64,000 bases of DNA. It comes from Bufo bufo (taxonomy: Eukaryota > Chordata > Amphibia > Anura > Bufonidae). Shown here in pieces: positions 31,662 through 42,622 of this stretch (positions are counted from its first letter, which is position 1; every line of letters begins with the position of its first letter). The notes beneath the pieces were generated by a model, which ran no database searches, was not told where the DNA came from, and saw nothing but the letters and a program-made list of their open reading frames with translations. The position numbers and the translations under genes were made by a program. The stretch spans positions 402,180,645 to 402,244,644 of the forward strand of contig NC_053389.1 in NCBI RefSeq assembly GCF_905171765.1, written 5' to 3'.

Positions 31662-34600
31662 CTAATCTGCACAAGGGATGGACAGGTCCTGTGGGATCCA
31701 TGCTTGGTTCATTTTTATGAACGTCAGCTTGTCCACATTGGCTGTAGACAGGCGGCTGCGTTTGTCTGTAATGACGCCCCCTGCCGTGCTGAATACACGT
31801 TCAGACAAAACGCTGGTCGCCGGTCAGGCCAGCACCTCCAAGGCATAAAAGGCTAGCTCTGGCCACGTGGACAATTTGGAGACCCAGAAGTTGAATGGGG
31901 CCGAACCATCAGTCAGTACGTGGAGGGGTGTGCACACGTACTGTTCCACCATGTTAGTGAAATGTTGCCTCCTGCTAACACGTTCCATATCAGGTGGTGG
32001 TGCAGTTAGCTGTGGCGTGGTGACAAAACTTTTCCACATCTCTGCCATGCTAACCCTGCCCTCAGAGGAGCTGGCCGTGACACAGCTGCGTTGACGACCT
32101 CTTGCTCCTCCTCTGCCTTCGCCTTGGGCTTCCACTGGTTCCCCTGTGACATTTGGGAATGCTCTCAGTAGCGCGTCTACCAATGTGCGCTTGTACTCAC
32201 GCATCTTCCTATCACGCTCCAGTGCAGGAAGTAAGGTAGGCACATTGTCTTTGTACCGGGGATCCAGCAGGGTGGCAACCCAGTAGTCCGCACATGTTGA
32301 AATGTGGGCAACTCTGCTGTCGTTGCGCAGGCACTGCAGGATGTAGTCGCTCATGTGCGCCAGGCTGCCCAGAGGTAATGACAAGCTGTCCTCTGTGAGA
32401 GGCGTACCGTCATCGTCCTGCGTTTCCCCCCAGCCACGCACCAGTGATGGGCCCGAGCTGCGTTGGGTGCCACCCCGCTGTGAACATGCTTTATCCTCAT
32501 CCTCCTCCACCTCCTCCTCATCCTCGTCCTCCAGTAGTGGGCACTGGCTGGCCACATTTGTACCTGGCCTCTGCTGTTGCAAAAAAACCTCCCTCTGAGT
32601 CACTTCTAAGAGACTGGCCTGAAAGTGCTAAAAATGACCCCTCTTCCTCCTCCTCCTCCTGGATCACCTCCTCTTCCATCATCGCCCTAAGTGTTTTCTC
32701 AAGAAGACATAGAAGTGGTATTGTAACGCTGATAACGGCGTCATCGCCACTGGCCATGTTGGTGGAGTACTCGAAACAGCGCAACAGGGCACACAGGTCT
32801 CGCATGGAGGCCCAGTCATTGGTGGTGAAGTGGTGCTGTTCCGCAGTGCGACTGACCCGTGCGTGCTGCAGCTGAAACTCCACTATGGCCTGCTGCTGCT
32901 CGCACAGTCTGTCCAGCATGTGCAAGGTGGAGTTCCACCTGGTGGGCACGTCGCATATGAGGCGGTGAGCGGGAAGGCCGAAGTTACGCTGTAGCGCAGA
33001 CAGGCGAGCAGCGGCAGGATGTGAATGCCGGAAGTGCGCACAGACGGCCCGCACTTTATGCAGCAGCTCTGACATGTCGGGGTAGTTGTGAATGAACTTC
33101 TTCACCACCAAATTCAGCACTTGCACCAGGCAAGGGATGTGCGTCAAACCGGCTAGTCCCAGAGCTGCAACGAGATTTCGCCCATTATCGCACACCACCA
33201 GGCCGGGCTTGAGGCTCACTGGCAGCAACCACTCGTCGGTCTGTTGTTCTATACCCCGCCACAACTCCTGTGCGGTGTGGGGCCTGTCCCCCAAACATAA
33301 GAGTTTCAGAATGGCCTGCTGACGTTTACCCCGGGCTGTGCTGAAGTTGGTGGTGAAGGTGTGTGGCTGACTGGATGAGCAGGTGGAAGAAGAGGAGGAG
33401 GAAGCCGAGTAGGAGGAGGAGGCAACAGGAGGCAAAGAATGTTGCCCTGCGATCCTTGGCAGCGGAAGGACGTGCGCCAAACAGCTCTCCGCCTGGGGCC
33501 CAGCCGCCACTACATTTACCCAGTGTGCAGTTAGGGAGATATAGCGTCCCTGGCCGTGCTTACTGGTCCACGTATATGTGGTTAGGTGGACCTTGCCACA
33601 GATGGCGTTCCGAAGTGCACACTTGATTTTATCGGATACTTGGCTGTGCAGGGAAGGCAAGGCTCTCTTGGAGAAGTAGTGGCGGCTGGGAACAACATAC
33701 CGTGGGACTGCAAGCAACATGAGCTGTTTGAAGCTGTCTGTGTCCACCAGCCTGAATGACAGCATGTCATAGGCCAGTAGTTTAGAAATGCTGGCATTCA
33801 GGGCCAGGGATCGAGGGTGGCTAGGTGGGAATTTACGCTTTCTCTCAAATGTTTGTGAGATGGAGAGCTGAACGCTGCCGTGTGACATGGTTGAGATGCT
33901 TGGTGACGGAGGTGGTGGTGTTGGTGGTACATCCTCTGTTTGCTGGGCGGCAGGTGCCAACGTTCCTCCAGAGCGGAGGAAGAGGCCGAGGCGGCAGCAG
34001 CAGAAGAGGTAGCAGGGGGAGACTGAGTGAGTTCCTTGTTTTTAAGGTGTTTACTCCACTGAAGTTCATGCTTTGCATGTAGGTGCCTGGTCATGCAGGT
34101 TGTGCTAAGATTCAGAACGTTAATGCCTCGCTTCAGGCTCTGATGGCACAGCGTGCAAACCACTCGGGTCTTCTCGTCAGCACATTGTTTGAAGAACTGC
34201 CACGCCAGGGAACTCCTTGAAGCTGCCTTTGGGGTGCTCGGTCCCAAATGGCGGTGGCCAGTAGCAGACGGACTCTCTTGGCGGTGGGTGTTCTGCTTTT
34301 GCCCACTGCTCCCTCGTTTGCTACGCTGTTGGCTCGGTCTCACCACTGCCTCTTCCTCCGAACTCTGAAAGTCAGTGGCACGACCTTCATTCCATGTGCG
34401 GTCTAGGACCTCATCGTCCCCTTCATCGTCTTCCACCCAGTCTTCCTCCCTGACCTCCTGTTCAGTCTACACACTGCAGAAAGACGCAGCAGTTGGCACC
34501 TGTATTTCGTCATCATCAGAGACGTGCTGAGGTGGTATTCCCATGTCCTCATCATCAGGAAACATAAGTGGTTGTGCGTCAGTGCATTCTATGTCTTCCA

Positions 34601-34972
34601 CCGCTGGGAAGGGCTAGGTGGATGCCCTTGGGAAACCCTGCCAGCAGAGTCTTCAAACAGCATAAGAGACTGCTGCATAACTTGAGGCTCAGACAGTTTC
34701 CCTGATATGCATGGGGGTGATGTGACAGACTGATGGGCTTGGTTTTCAGGCGCCATCTGTGCGCTTTCTGCAGAAGACTGGGTGGGAGATAATGTGAACG
34801 TGCTGTATCCACTGTCGGCCACCCAATTGACTAATGCCTGTACCTGCTCAGGCCTTACCATCCTTAGAACGGCATTGGGCCCCAACAAATATTGCTGTAA
34901 ATTCTGGTGGCTACTGGGACCTGAGGTAGTTGGTTCACTAGGATGTGTGGCTGTGGCATAACGGCCACGTCC
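31662..34972 (-). pseudogene. hAT1 transposase, main part
   Basis: Minus-strand coding resumes at 34972 after the Gypsy duplication. In order it shows a Ser/Gln-rich N-terminal region with NAVLRMVRPEQVQALV; a BED-type zinc finger (WQFFKQC.., VVCTLCHQSLKRG.. and TRHLHAKH, about 34080-34220); the hAT core with VVCDNGRNLVAAL (Asp), DVPTRWNSTLHML and an acidic insertion; LLDPRYKDN; and the dimerisation block WPELAFYALEVLA, then LSERVFSTAGG in another frame. Frameshifts occur near 34590, 33900, 32560 and 31825, and an in-frame TAG lies near 34465. The final stop is at 31664-31662. It would cut and join hAT ends. This copy is inactive. Confidence 0.9.
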
Positions 34973-35664
34973 TGTAACGGTCACGTCCACACACACACAG
35001 GGGAAAGGATAGTGACCACTGCGCTCCACCCTCACCCCTGGCCCTGCCTACTTGCCTCACGAGTCCTGATGACAGGGGAAAACTGGACGACAGTCCCTAA
35101 CTTAGGATATGTGCAGGGAGGACAGACACGACAAAATACGGAACATGAACGGACCGGGTCAGAACCAAGAGAGCTACGCAGTACAAAGGATTAAGCAAAG
35201 AATGGTCAGGAGAAGCCGGGGTCAAATACCTGGAGAGCAGAGAAGTACAAGAGGAGTCCTAAGAGAGTAGTCAGGTGGGAGCCGAGGTCACAATACCAGG
35301 ACGGATGCACAGTACAGGAGGAGCAGGCAAAAGGATGGTCAGGGAACAGGATCAGGTAAGTATTCAGCAGTCCAACAAATAGCCAGGAACCTAGAAATTA
35401 ACAGGCAACCTGTAGCCAGCAGGCTGCCTGTATTTATAGTGGGGAGTGAGGGTCATGTGACGTGGCCAGCGTCACATGACCGACATACCAACCAGTCGAG
35501 CACCGAGTGATCAGCTCGGCGCTCAAGGCAGACTAGGGGCAGGGAGCCACCCAGCTAGTAAAGCCGCCCTGGGAATGAGGTCAAACACAGAACCTCATTC
35601 CAAAAGCTAAGCAACAGACCTGCGGGCAATGGGGGACCGAGTGCACCTTCGGAACCCCGTGACA
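34973..35664 (-). repeat. Gypsy 3' LTR
   Basis: On the minus strand it follows a polypurine tract (AAAGGGGGGGTAC, complement of 35665-35677). It has the same internal features as the other LTR: a TATAAATA box (35431-35438) and a GTCACATGAC-type palindrome (about 35450-35480). Confidence 0.95.
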
Positions 35665-36106
35665 GTACCCCCCCTTTACGAGGGGCCACCGGACCCAAGA
35701 CTTCAGGCGATGGCTTTTCAGGGTGTTCTAAATGAAATTTACGAACAAGTCTAGGAGCATGAACCTCCCTGGCAGGTACCCAAGATCTCTCTTCAGGTCC
35801 ATACCCCTTCCAGTGAATCAGGTACTGCAAGGAATTACGCACCTTCCTGACATCCACTATTTTAGACACCACATACTCGACAGCATCATTAACAAGAATC
35901 GGCGGAGGCGAGGCTTTTGATGGTACTACCGGTTCAAAATATTTTTTAAGCAGAGATTTATGGAACACATTATGAATGTGGAATGACTCAGGCAGCTCCA
36001 ACCTAAAAGATACCGGGTTAATCACTTCCGTGATCTTATATGGTCCAATAAAACGAGGAGCAAATTTTTTAGAAGTTACCTTGAGAGATAGATTCTTGGA
36101 GGACAA
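35665..36106 (-). pseudogene. Gypsy integrase C-terminal domain and chromodomain
   Basis: Minus-strand frame with KFAPRFIGPYKITEVINPVSFRLELP (GPY/F-type integrase C terminus) followed by VSKIVDVRKVRNSLQYLIHW and KGYGPEERSW. The latter is a chromodomain with the aromatic and acidic residues of that fold. Chromodomains in this group help direct integration to marked chromatin. It is separated from the main integrase frame by a shift and stop near 36110-36190. The frame reads on into the LTR, so the natural stop is near the LTR edge. Confidence 0.9.
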
Positions 36107-36192
36107 CCATACTTTATCCCCAACCTGAAAGTTTACCCCCCTTGAACGTCTCCTATCGGCCTTGAGTTTTTGAGAACATTAATAAGCCTTTT

Positions 36193-37161
36193 CTACTTTC
36201 GAACCCGGGCCCAAACTGTGCACAGTTCGGAGGAGAGTTTATCCGCTTCAGGGTTAGAGGAGGAGACGGACGACCCAGAATGAAAACGGGGATGAAAACC
36301 ATGGTTACAAAAGAAAGGGGAGACCCCAGCGGAAGAATTGACACGGTTATTCAAAGCAAATTCAGCCAACGGAAGGAATTTGACCCAAAATTGCTGGTCA
36401 TCAGCAACATACAACCTCAAGAATTGTTCCACAGACTGATTAAGGCGTTCAGTCTGCCCATTATTCTCAGGATGGTAGGCGGAAGAAAAAGACAATGAAA
36501 TTTTACATCTTTGACAGAAGGCCCTCCAGAATTTGGACACAAACTGCACACCCCTGTCAGAAACAATATTTTCCGGGATGCCATGTAAACAAACAATCTC
36601 TCTCACAAAAATAGACGCCAGGGTTTTAGCATTCGGAAGTTTTGACAGGGGAATGAAATGAACCATCTTGCTAAACCTATCGACCACTACCCAAACCACA
36701 GTCTTACCCTCCACCAGCGGTAGGTCAGTTATAAAGTCCATCGAGATATGGGACCAGGGTCTACTGGGAATGGGTAGGGGTCGTAGGTTACCAGCAGGGC
36801 GAGTCCTAGGTGTCTTAGACCTGGCACAAACCTCACAGGCTGACACGTAGGACTTAACATCCCTGGTCAGAGTGGGCCACAAATAAGATCTAGAAACCAG
36901 ATCCTTAGTGCCCTCAACACCTAGGTGTCCACAAAAGGCAGAATCGTGACACTCCCCCAACAGCTGGAGACGAAATTGTACGGGAACAAACAACTTATCT
37001 GTTGGGGTGGATGCCGGTGCCAGATGTTGTTCAGCCTTAATGCGAGCCGAGATATCCTGGGTTAGAGCTGCTAAGAAGATGTTTGTTGGTAGGATGGATT
37101 CAGGCGGCGTCTCAGTGGGTTGAAAAGCATGGAAGCTCCAAGATAATGCGTCTGCTTTCAC
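36193..37161 (-). pseudogene. Gypsy integrase
   Basis: The frame contains a zinc-binding part (HDSAFCGHLGVEGT and CEVCARSKT), then the core with SMDFITDLP (Asp 1), NIVSDRGVQF (Asp 2) and ENNGQTERLNQ (Glu). All three catalytic residues are present. It would insert the cDNA. The frame ends at 36193 in a shift before the C-terminal domain. Upstream it links to RNase H across another disruption near 37160-37230. Confidence 0.93.
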
Positions 37162-37554
37162 ATTTTTACTTCCCGGCCTGAACGTAATGGAGAAATCAAA
37201 ACGGGTAAAAAACAGAGCCCATCGGGCTTGTCAGGGATTCAACCTCTTAGCTGACTCGAGAAACATTAGGTTTTTATGATCAGTGACAACAGTTACTCGA
37301 TGCCTTGCCCCCTCCAAAAAATGCCTCCACTCCTCAAATGCCCATTTAATAGCCAGCAGCTCCCTATTCCCTATGTCGTAGTTTCTCTCCGTGGGAGAGA
37401 ATTTCCTGGAGAAGAAGGCACACGGTCTTAGGTTAGTGAGGCTAGCAGGACCTTGTGAAAGGACTGCTCCTGCGCCATCCTCGGACACATCCACCTCCAC
37501 AATAAAAGGTTTCTCCTGATCAGGCTGGATCAGAATGGGAGCGCTACTAAATGC
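37162..37554 (-). pseudogene. Gypsy RNase H
   Basis: The blocks [15 protein letters not shown] (Asp), [18 protein letters not shown] (Glu) and [11 protein letters not shown] (Asp) follow the RT in order. This domain removes RNA from the hybrid during reverse transcription. Stops at about 37228-37230 and 37555 interrupt the frame on both sides, so the polyprotein is broken. Confidence 0.9.
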
Positions 37555-38389
37555 CTATTTTAAGGTTTCAAATGAAGAGATGGCCTTGGTAGACCAATTC
37601 TCCAAATCCGCCCCTTTCTTCGTAAGGTCAGTCAATGGCTTAGCAATTACAGAAAAATTCATGATAAATTTACGATAGTAATTAGCGAAACCCAAAAACC
37701 GTTGTAAAGCCTTTAAGGATGAAGGCCTTACCCATTCCTTAATTGCTAAAACCTTACCAGGATCCATCTTAAAGGCGTGAGGAGTCAAAACATGCCCTAG
37801 AAACAGTATCTCCTGTACACCAAAGACACATTTCTCTTGCTTAGCGGATAGCTGGTTCTCCCTCAACACCTCTAATACTTGTTTGACATGAGACACATGA
37901 GATTCGAAATCTGGAGAGAATATCAAAATGTTGTCAAGATAGACAATAATAAATTTACCTAAGAACTCCCTGAGAATATCGTTCATTAAGTTTTGGAACA
38001 CAGCTGGGGCATTGCTGAGTCCAAAAGGCATCACCTGATATTCAAAGTGTCCTATCGGAGTATTGAACGCTGTCTTCCATTCGTCTCCCTCCTTGATTCG
38101 GATTAGATTGTATGCCCCTTTCAGGTCAATCTTGGAAAACCAGGTTGCCCCCAGAACCTGGTTAAATAAATCCGGAATCAATGGGAGAGAGTATCTATTT
38201 TGGACAGTGATCTTATTCAATCTCCGGTAATCAATACAAGGCCTAAGACCACCATCCTTCTTTTTAACAAAGAAAAACCCTGCTCCCATAGGAGAGACTG
38301 GAGGTCTAATATGCCCTTTAGAAAGGCTCTCCTTAATATAATCTTCCATAGCCTTGCGTTCGGGCCCTGAAATATTATAAATTCGCCCT
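37555..38389 (-). pseudogene. Gypsy reverse transcriptase with YLDN at the catalytic box
   Basis: The RT is open on the minus strand from about 38349 to 37555. Landmarks are KKKDGGLRPCIDYRRLN, FSKIDLKGAYNLIRI, MPFGLSNAPAVFQNLMND and FLGHVLTP. The box that should read Tyr-Leu-Asp-Asp has Asn as its last residue (codon AAC, minus strand of 37930-37932), removing one of the two metal-binding Asp residues. A frame change near 38390 separates it from the protease frame. The change from GAC to AAC is a single transition, probably late decay, unless it is shared by relatives. Confidence 0.93.
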
Positions 38390-39157
38390 TTAGGAAATTC
38401 GGCACCCCTCTATTAGCTCTATGGAGCAATCATAAGGTCTATGGGGGGGTAGAACCTCTGGAGTAGGGGATGAGAATACATCAGAAAATTCTTTAATAAC
38501 TGAGGGTAATGTATTAGACCTTACTGAAACCCCAGCCTGGACCACTGACAAGCATGAGTCACACTTAGGTCTCCATTTCACCAACTCTCCTTTTGACCAA
38601 TCGATTGTGGGGTTATGTAAACGGAGCCAAGGCAACCCTAGTACCACCTCAACTGGTAGGTTCTCCAGGACTAAAAGAGAACATCTCTCGGAGTGGCACA
38701 CACCCACGGTCAGAGAAATTTCAGAGGTACATGACCTCACCGTACCACCCATCAGGGGAGTAGCATCAATAGCCATGACATGGATAGGTGTAGGTAAAGC
38801 AAACATTGGAATACCCAATTTACTAGCAAATTCAAAGTCAATAAAGCTGGCCGCTGAACCGGAATCAATAAAGGCCTTACCTGGCCACTTATTAACCCCC
38901 AGAGAAATTGTTATGGGTACCAAAAGCTTATATTTAGAAAAATCAGGGTGTACCTGGTCTTTAGGTTGTCTTGCCTTAGGAGATTTGTCAGAGAGGACCC
39001 TCTTAGGACACTTGTTGATCCAATGGCCAGGATCTCCACAGTAGAAGCACTCTCCGGGTTTGCGACGAAGATTACCCCGGGTCATGCCAACCTGCATGGG
39101 TTCCTCGGTGGAGGCCTCAGTGTTGTCCCTGGAAAAGGCCTCTGGCTGGAACACCAT
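38390..39157 (-). pseudogene. Gypsy zinc knuckle and aspartic protease
   Basis: The frame carries a CCHC knuckle, CFYCGDPGHWINKC (about residues 37-50), then the protease start KAFIDSGSAASFID with the Asp-Ser-Gly active site. It ends with DVFSSPTPEVLPPHRPYDC, the usual lead-in to the Gypsy RT. Protease would process the polyprotein. The upstream end overlaps the Gag frame through a shift near 39165. Confidence 0.92.
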
Positions 39158-39172
39158 CTGAGAACAGAACTG

Positions 39173-39817
39173 TCATTCTTGTCGTCTCTCTCTAACTCGT
39201 CGGTCAAGTCGGACAACTAGGGTCATCATCTCCTCTATGGTCTCTGGAATTTGATAACTGACTAATAGATCTTTTAAATTATTAGACAGACCAGACCTAA
39301 ACTGACTCTTCAGGGCTGGTTCATTCCATCCTGAGGGGACACACCACCATCTGAATTGGGTGCAATACTCCTCTGCAGGGAGATGGCCCTGAACCAGTGC
39401 CCAAAGAGCCGTCTCGGCTACCAGGGCCCTGTCTGGTCCATCATAGAGGGTACCCAGGGCCTGAAAAAAAACCTCCACAGAAGTCAGACAACTGGCCCCA
39501 GGAGGTAACGAGAATGCCCAGGCCTGGGGATCACCCTGTAGAAGAGAAATGATAATCCCCACGCATTGGCTCTTGGGACCGGAGGACACGGGGCGCAAAA
39601 GGAAGTAGAGTTTGCAACTCTCCTTAAAGGAGAGAAACCTCCTCCGGTCTCCAGAAAAGGGCTCTGGGAGCTCGATCTGGGGCTCAAAATGTGGACTGGA
39701 GGGCAGAGGAGTGGAAGAACCTTGCCCTAACTCAAAAGAACAGAGTTTCTCTCCTAGCTCCTGCACCACCTTTGTTAAGCTAGAGACATGGTCAGTCAGG
39801 GTAGTAAGCGGATTCAT
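39173..39817 (-). pseudogene. Gypsy Gag
   Basis: I choose the ATG at 39817-39815, about 20 bp inside the 5' LTR. The longer frame upstream reads through the LTR. The product has a coiled-coil start (HVSSLTKVVQELGEKL) and a retrotransposon Gag core with FSGDRRRFLSFKE, FFQALGTLYDGPDRA and EEYCTQFRWW. It ends at a stop at 39173 just before the knuckle frame. Gag forms the particle shell. Without the stop it would run into the knuckle and protease. Confidence 0.9.
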
Positions 39818-40295
39818 GGTTATTGGGCCTGTTAATCTGTAACGGTCACGTCCACACACACACAGGGGAAAGGATAGTGACCACTGCGCTCCACCCTCAC
39901 CCCTGGCCCTGCCTACTTGCCTCACGAGTCCTGATGACAGGGGACAACTGGACGACAGTCCCTAACTTATGATATGTGCAGGGAAGACAGACAAGACAAA
40001 ATACGGAACATGAACGGACCGGGTCAGAACCAAGAGAGCTACGCAGTACAAAGGATTAAGCAAAGAATGGTCAGGAGAAGCCGGGGTCAAATACCAGGAG
40101 AGCAGAGAAGTACAAGAGGAGTCCTAAGAGAGTAGTCAGGTGGGAGCCGAGGTCACAATACCAGGACGGATGCGCAGTACAGGAGGAGCAGGCAAAAGGA
40201 TGGTCAGGGAACAGAATCAGGTAAGTATTCAGCAGTCCAACAAATAGCCAGGAACCTAGAAATTAACAGGCAACCTGTAGCCAGCAGGCTGCCTG

Positions 40296-40303
40296 TATTT
40301 ATA
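40296..40303 (-). promoter_or_regulatory. TATA box in Gypsy 5' LTR
   Basis: TATAAATA on the minus strand, the likely core promoter of the element. It is conserved at the same place in the other LTR (35431-35438). Confidence 0.6.
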
Positions 40304-40315
40304 GTGGGAAATGAG

Positions 40316-40346
40316 GGTCATGTGACGTGGCCAGCGTCACATGACC
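40316..40346. promoter_or_regulatory. Inverted pair of CACATGAC sites upstream of the LTR TATA box
   Basis: GGTCATGTGACG (40316-40327) faces its exact complement CGTCACATGACC (40335-40346), 13-43 bp upstream of the TATA box in element orientation. TCACATGAC resembles binding sites of MITF/TFE/USF-type bHLH-zip factors. Function is inference. Confidence 0.45.
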
Positions 40347-40529
40347 GACAGACCAACCAGTCGAGCACCAAGTGATCAGCTCGGCGCTCAAGGCAGACTA
40401 GGGGCAGGGAGCCACCTAGCTAGTAAAGCAGCCCTGGGAATGAGGTCAAACACAGAACCTCATTCCAAAAGCTAAGCAACAGATCTGCGGGCAATGGGGG
40501 ACCGAGTTCACCTTCGTAACCCCGTGACA

Positions 40530-40606
40530 CGTCCTCTCCCAGCACCAAATGGTCCACTAACACCACCACGACCATGTCCGCGTCCCAAACTAGATGTTTT
40601 CCTCAT
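40530..40606 (-). pseudogene. hAT1 transposase, N-terminal fragment
   Basis: An ATG at 40606-40604 on the minus strand starts a Gly/Arg-rich peptide (GRGHGRGG). It is equivalent to the N terminus of hAT2 at 59786. It is cut after about 25 codons by the Gypsy insertion; 40530-40534 (CGTCC) is the duplicated target. Coding continues at 34972. Confidence 0.85.
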
Positions 40607-41671
40607 TGTTACCGTTCACCACAATAAGAAAAAAATTATTTGGCCCAATGTATTGAATTCAAATTCAGGCCTTTTTTTACAGGCACCTAACACTATCTGG
40701 CTATCTATTTAGGTACCGTATTACACTAATACAGGCACAGCAGTAACGACAGATTTAGCTGAATATAAATTGTAGGCCTAGTATTTAGGCCCTGGATGAC
40801 AGGTAAACGTTTACGGACAGAATTAGACTTGGAAATGCACGGTAGCGTGTGAAGTTATTGAGGATGACCCTATCAGCACCTTCAATCTAATATACCCTTT
40901 TATGGATAGATTTAAACTTGGCCTGATATAGCAGAAAACAATTATTTAGGGAATTGCTAAGTTGGGAATTGTATTCAACCCAGAACAAAAACTGTGCTTC
41001 GGCAGACAGCAGACAGTATTACAATTGGCTAGCCACAGCTGAAACACAAGATTTAGGGTACTGCTATTTTGGCAATTGTATTTTACCCCTCAATAAAACA
41101 GCAAGCACAGCCAAGCCCCTGATGTAGGATATAGCAAAAAAATAAACCTCACTATTGATGGTTAAAAATGGACTTGGTGGCAGCTTGTGCTGGCGCACCA
41201 CAAGACACAAAATGGCCGCCGATCACCCCAGAAAAAAGTGACTGAAAAACGCTCTGGGCAGCCTTAAAACAGTGAGCAATTGAATAGCAGAGGTTGTATG
41301 ATACACTGCTGTATATCAATCACTTCAGTAAGTAAATCACTGCCTAATCTCGCCCTAACAGCAGCAGCTGCATCCTCTCCCTACACTGATCAGAGCAGAG
41401 TGACGTGCGGCGCTACGCGACTCCAGCTTAAATAGAGGCTGGGTCACATGCTGCACTGGCCAATCACAGCCATGCCAATAGTAGTCATGGCTGTGATGGC
41501 CTCTTGGGGCAAGTAGTATGACGCTTGTTGATTGGCTGCTTTGCAGCCTTTCGCAAAGCACCAAGAAAGCGCCGAACCCGGACTTTTACGAAAATGTTCG
41601 GGTCCGTGTCACGGACACCCCAAAATTCGGTACGAACCCGAACTATACAGTTCGGGTTCGCTCATCCCTAG
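40607..41671 (-). other. hAT1 5' UTR and terminal repeat
   Basis: Noncoding region between the transposase start and the end of hAT1. A perfect 12-bp hairpin, CGAACCCGAACT/AGTTCGGGTTCG, lies at 41633-41660 next to the terminal CTCATCCCTA. GTCCGTGTCACGGAC lies just inside (about 41603-41617). These are hAT-type subterminal motifs. No gene is seen. Confidence 0.7.
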
Positions 41672-42433
41672 TCTTAAGCTGTGTTCTCTGGATTTTAATG
41701 AGTTAAACATCCTAAACTGTGCAGCAGGTAAATCTGTTATCCGGCTCATTAATCCTCATTAGTACAGTGCTTAAATCCTTTTCAGTGTGCACAGCTTAGA
41801 AAGAACATTGGCCCTTACTCTGTAAACTAAGTGCATGTGATAAACATGATAATATGCCTTATTACATGAATCGGCAAATCAAGCAATATTCCTTTCATTC
41901 ATGCTTGTATGGATAACTTGAAATCAACATCATAACCATAACTATTCAACATTTAGAATAAAGTGAAAAGGACTCATCAACAGCTGCATATAAACCAATG
42001 GACCAAATGACTGAATTGTCTACTACACCCTCCCATGAATCTGTAGAGATGAACCAGTTACGTTGCAAAAGATAAAAATGAAATATAATTAAATAGGCTA
42101 CATATTCAAAGACAGTTGTAATTTGCAACCTGAAGCTGCAAAATTGTAAGAATTTCTATGTTCTGCACTATAGGGTATGTATAATTGCGCAGGTTAAAAT
42201 GCTGTAGAAGTGTATTGATTCAAGGACTAAAGCTTTTCTTTGACAAAGGGGAAAGAAAACAACTATAGTGTGAATAAAATCCAGTTGCTAATAATTACAT
42301 TGAAAAGTGCTTCGTCTCATAATTGCAGAGCTGCTCTTCAAGTGGGGAAAAGGATATTTTCTAAGAAAGAGCGGAAAACTCAGTATTTTCTAAGAAATCT
42401 TTTTCTTTCCTTTGCTTTTTTTCGGCTAACTTA
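41672..42433. other. Unassigned AT-rich spacer
   Basis: Between the end of hAT1 and the Tc1 #2 terminal repeat I see only short shadow ORFs and no repeat or gene signature. Confidence 0.6.
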
Positions 42434-42622
42434 CAGTCAGGTCCATAAGTATTGGGACATCGACACAATTCTAACATTTTTGGCTCTATACACCACCACA
42501 ATGGATTTGAAATGAAACGAACAAGATGTGCTTTAACTGCAGACTGTCAGCTTTAATTTGAGTGTATTTACATCCAAATCAGGTGAACGGGGTAGGAATT
42601 ACAACAATTTGCATATGTGCCT
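42434..42622 (-). mobile_element. Tc1-like element #2, left terminal segment
   Basis: CAGTCAGGTCCATAAGTATT begins right after a TA at 42432-42433 and extends as a typical Tc1 terminal repeat. It stops at GCCT (42619-42622), where the CR1 LINE begins. The element continues at 45265. Confidence 0.85.

Larger units (their letters stand above)
34973..40529 (-). mobile_element. Ty3/Gypsy chromodomain LTR retrotransposon, minus strand
   Basis: Two 692-bp LTRs (34973-35664 and 39838-40529) begin TGTCACGGGG and end CGTTACA on the minus strand. The target duplication is CGTCC (34968-34972 and 40530-40534). Internal order is Gag, zinc knuckle, protease, RT, RNase H, integrase, chromodomain. By eye the LTRs differ at about 16-18 positions (2-3 percent), so insertion is fairly recent. 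It interrupts the hAT1 transposase after about 25 codons. Confidence 0.96.
39838..40529 (-). repeat. Gypsy 5' LTR
   Basis: This is the upstream LTR in element orientation. It contains the promoter TATA box and the CACATG palindrome given separately. The sequence just inside the LTR did not give me a clear tRNA primer match. Confidence 0.95.
30741..41671 (-). mobile_element. hAT element (hAT1), minus strand, interrupted by Gypsy
   Basis: The 5' end lies at about 41671, with terminal sequence TAGGGATGAGCGAACCCGAAC on the minus strand. Subterminal hairpins are at 41633-41660. The transposase starts at 40606, is broken by the Gypsy element (34973-40529) and continues from 34972 to 31662. The 3' side merges into the composite minisatellite, which BEL/Pao splits and which runs on to 13454. 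I see no 3' terminal repeat, so that end is lost or lies beyond LINE-1a. A close second copy (hAT2) is at 54291-60477. Confidence 0.8.

Noticed and set aside
32353..34368. Plus-strand ORFs opposite the hAT1 transposase, and the like at 54882-57286
   Set aside because: Shadows of the minus-strand transposase. They contain Ser-rich runs from (TCC)n and no recognised domain.
35732..39842. Plus-strand ORFs opposite Gypsy pol
   Set aside because: Antisense shadows. The minus-strand frames carry every expected retrotransposon motif in order.
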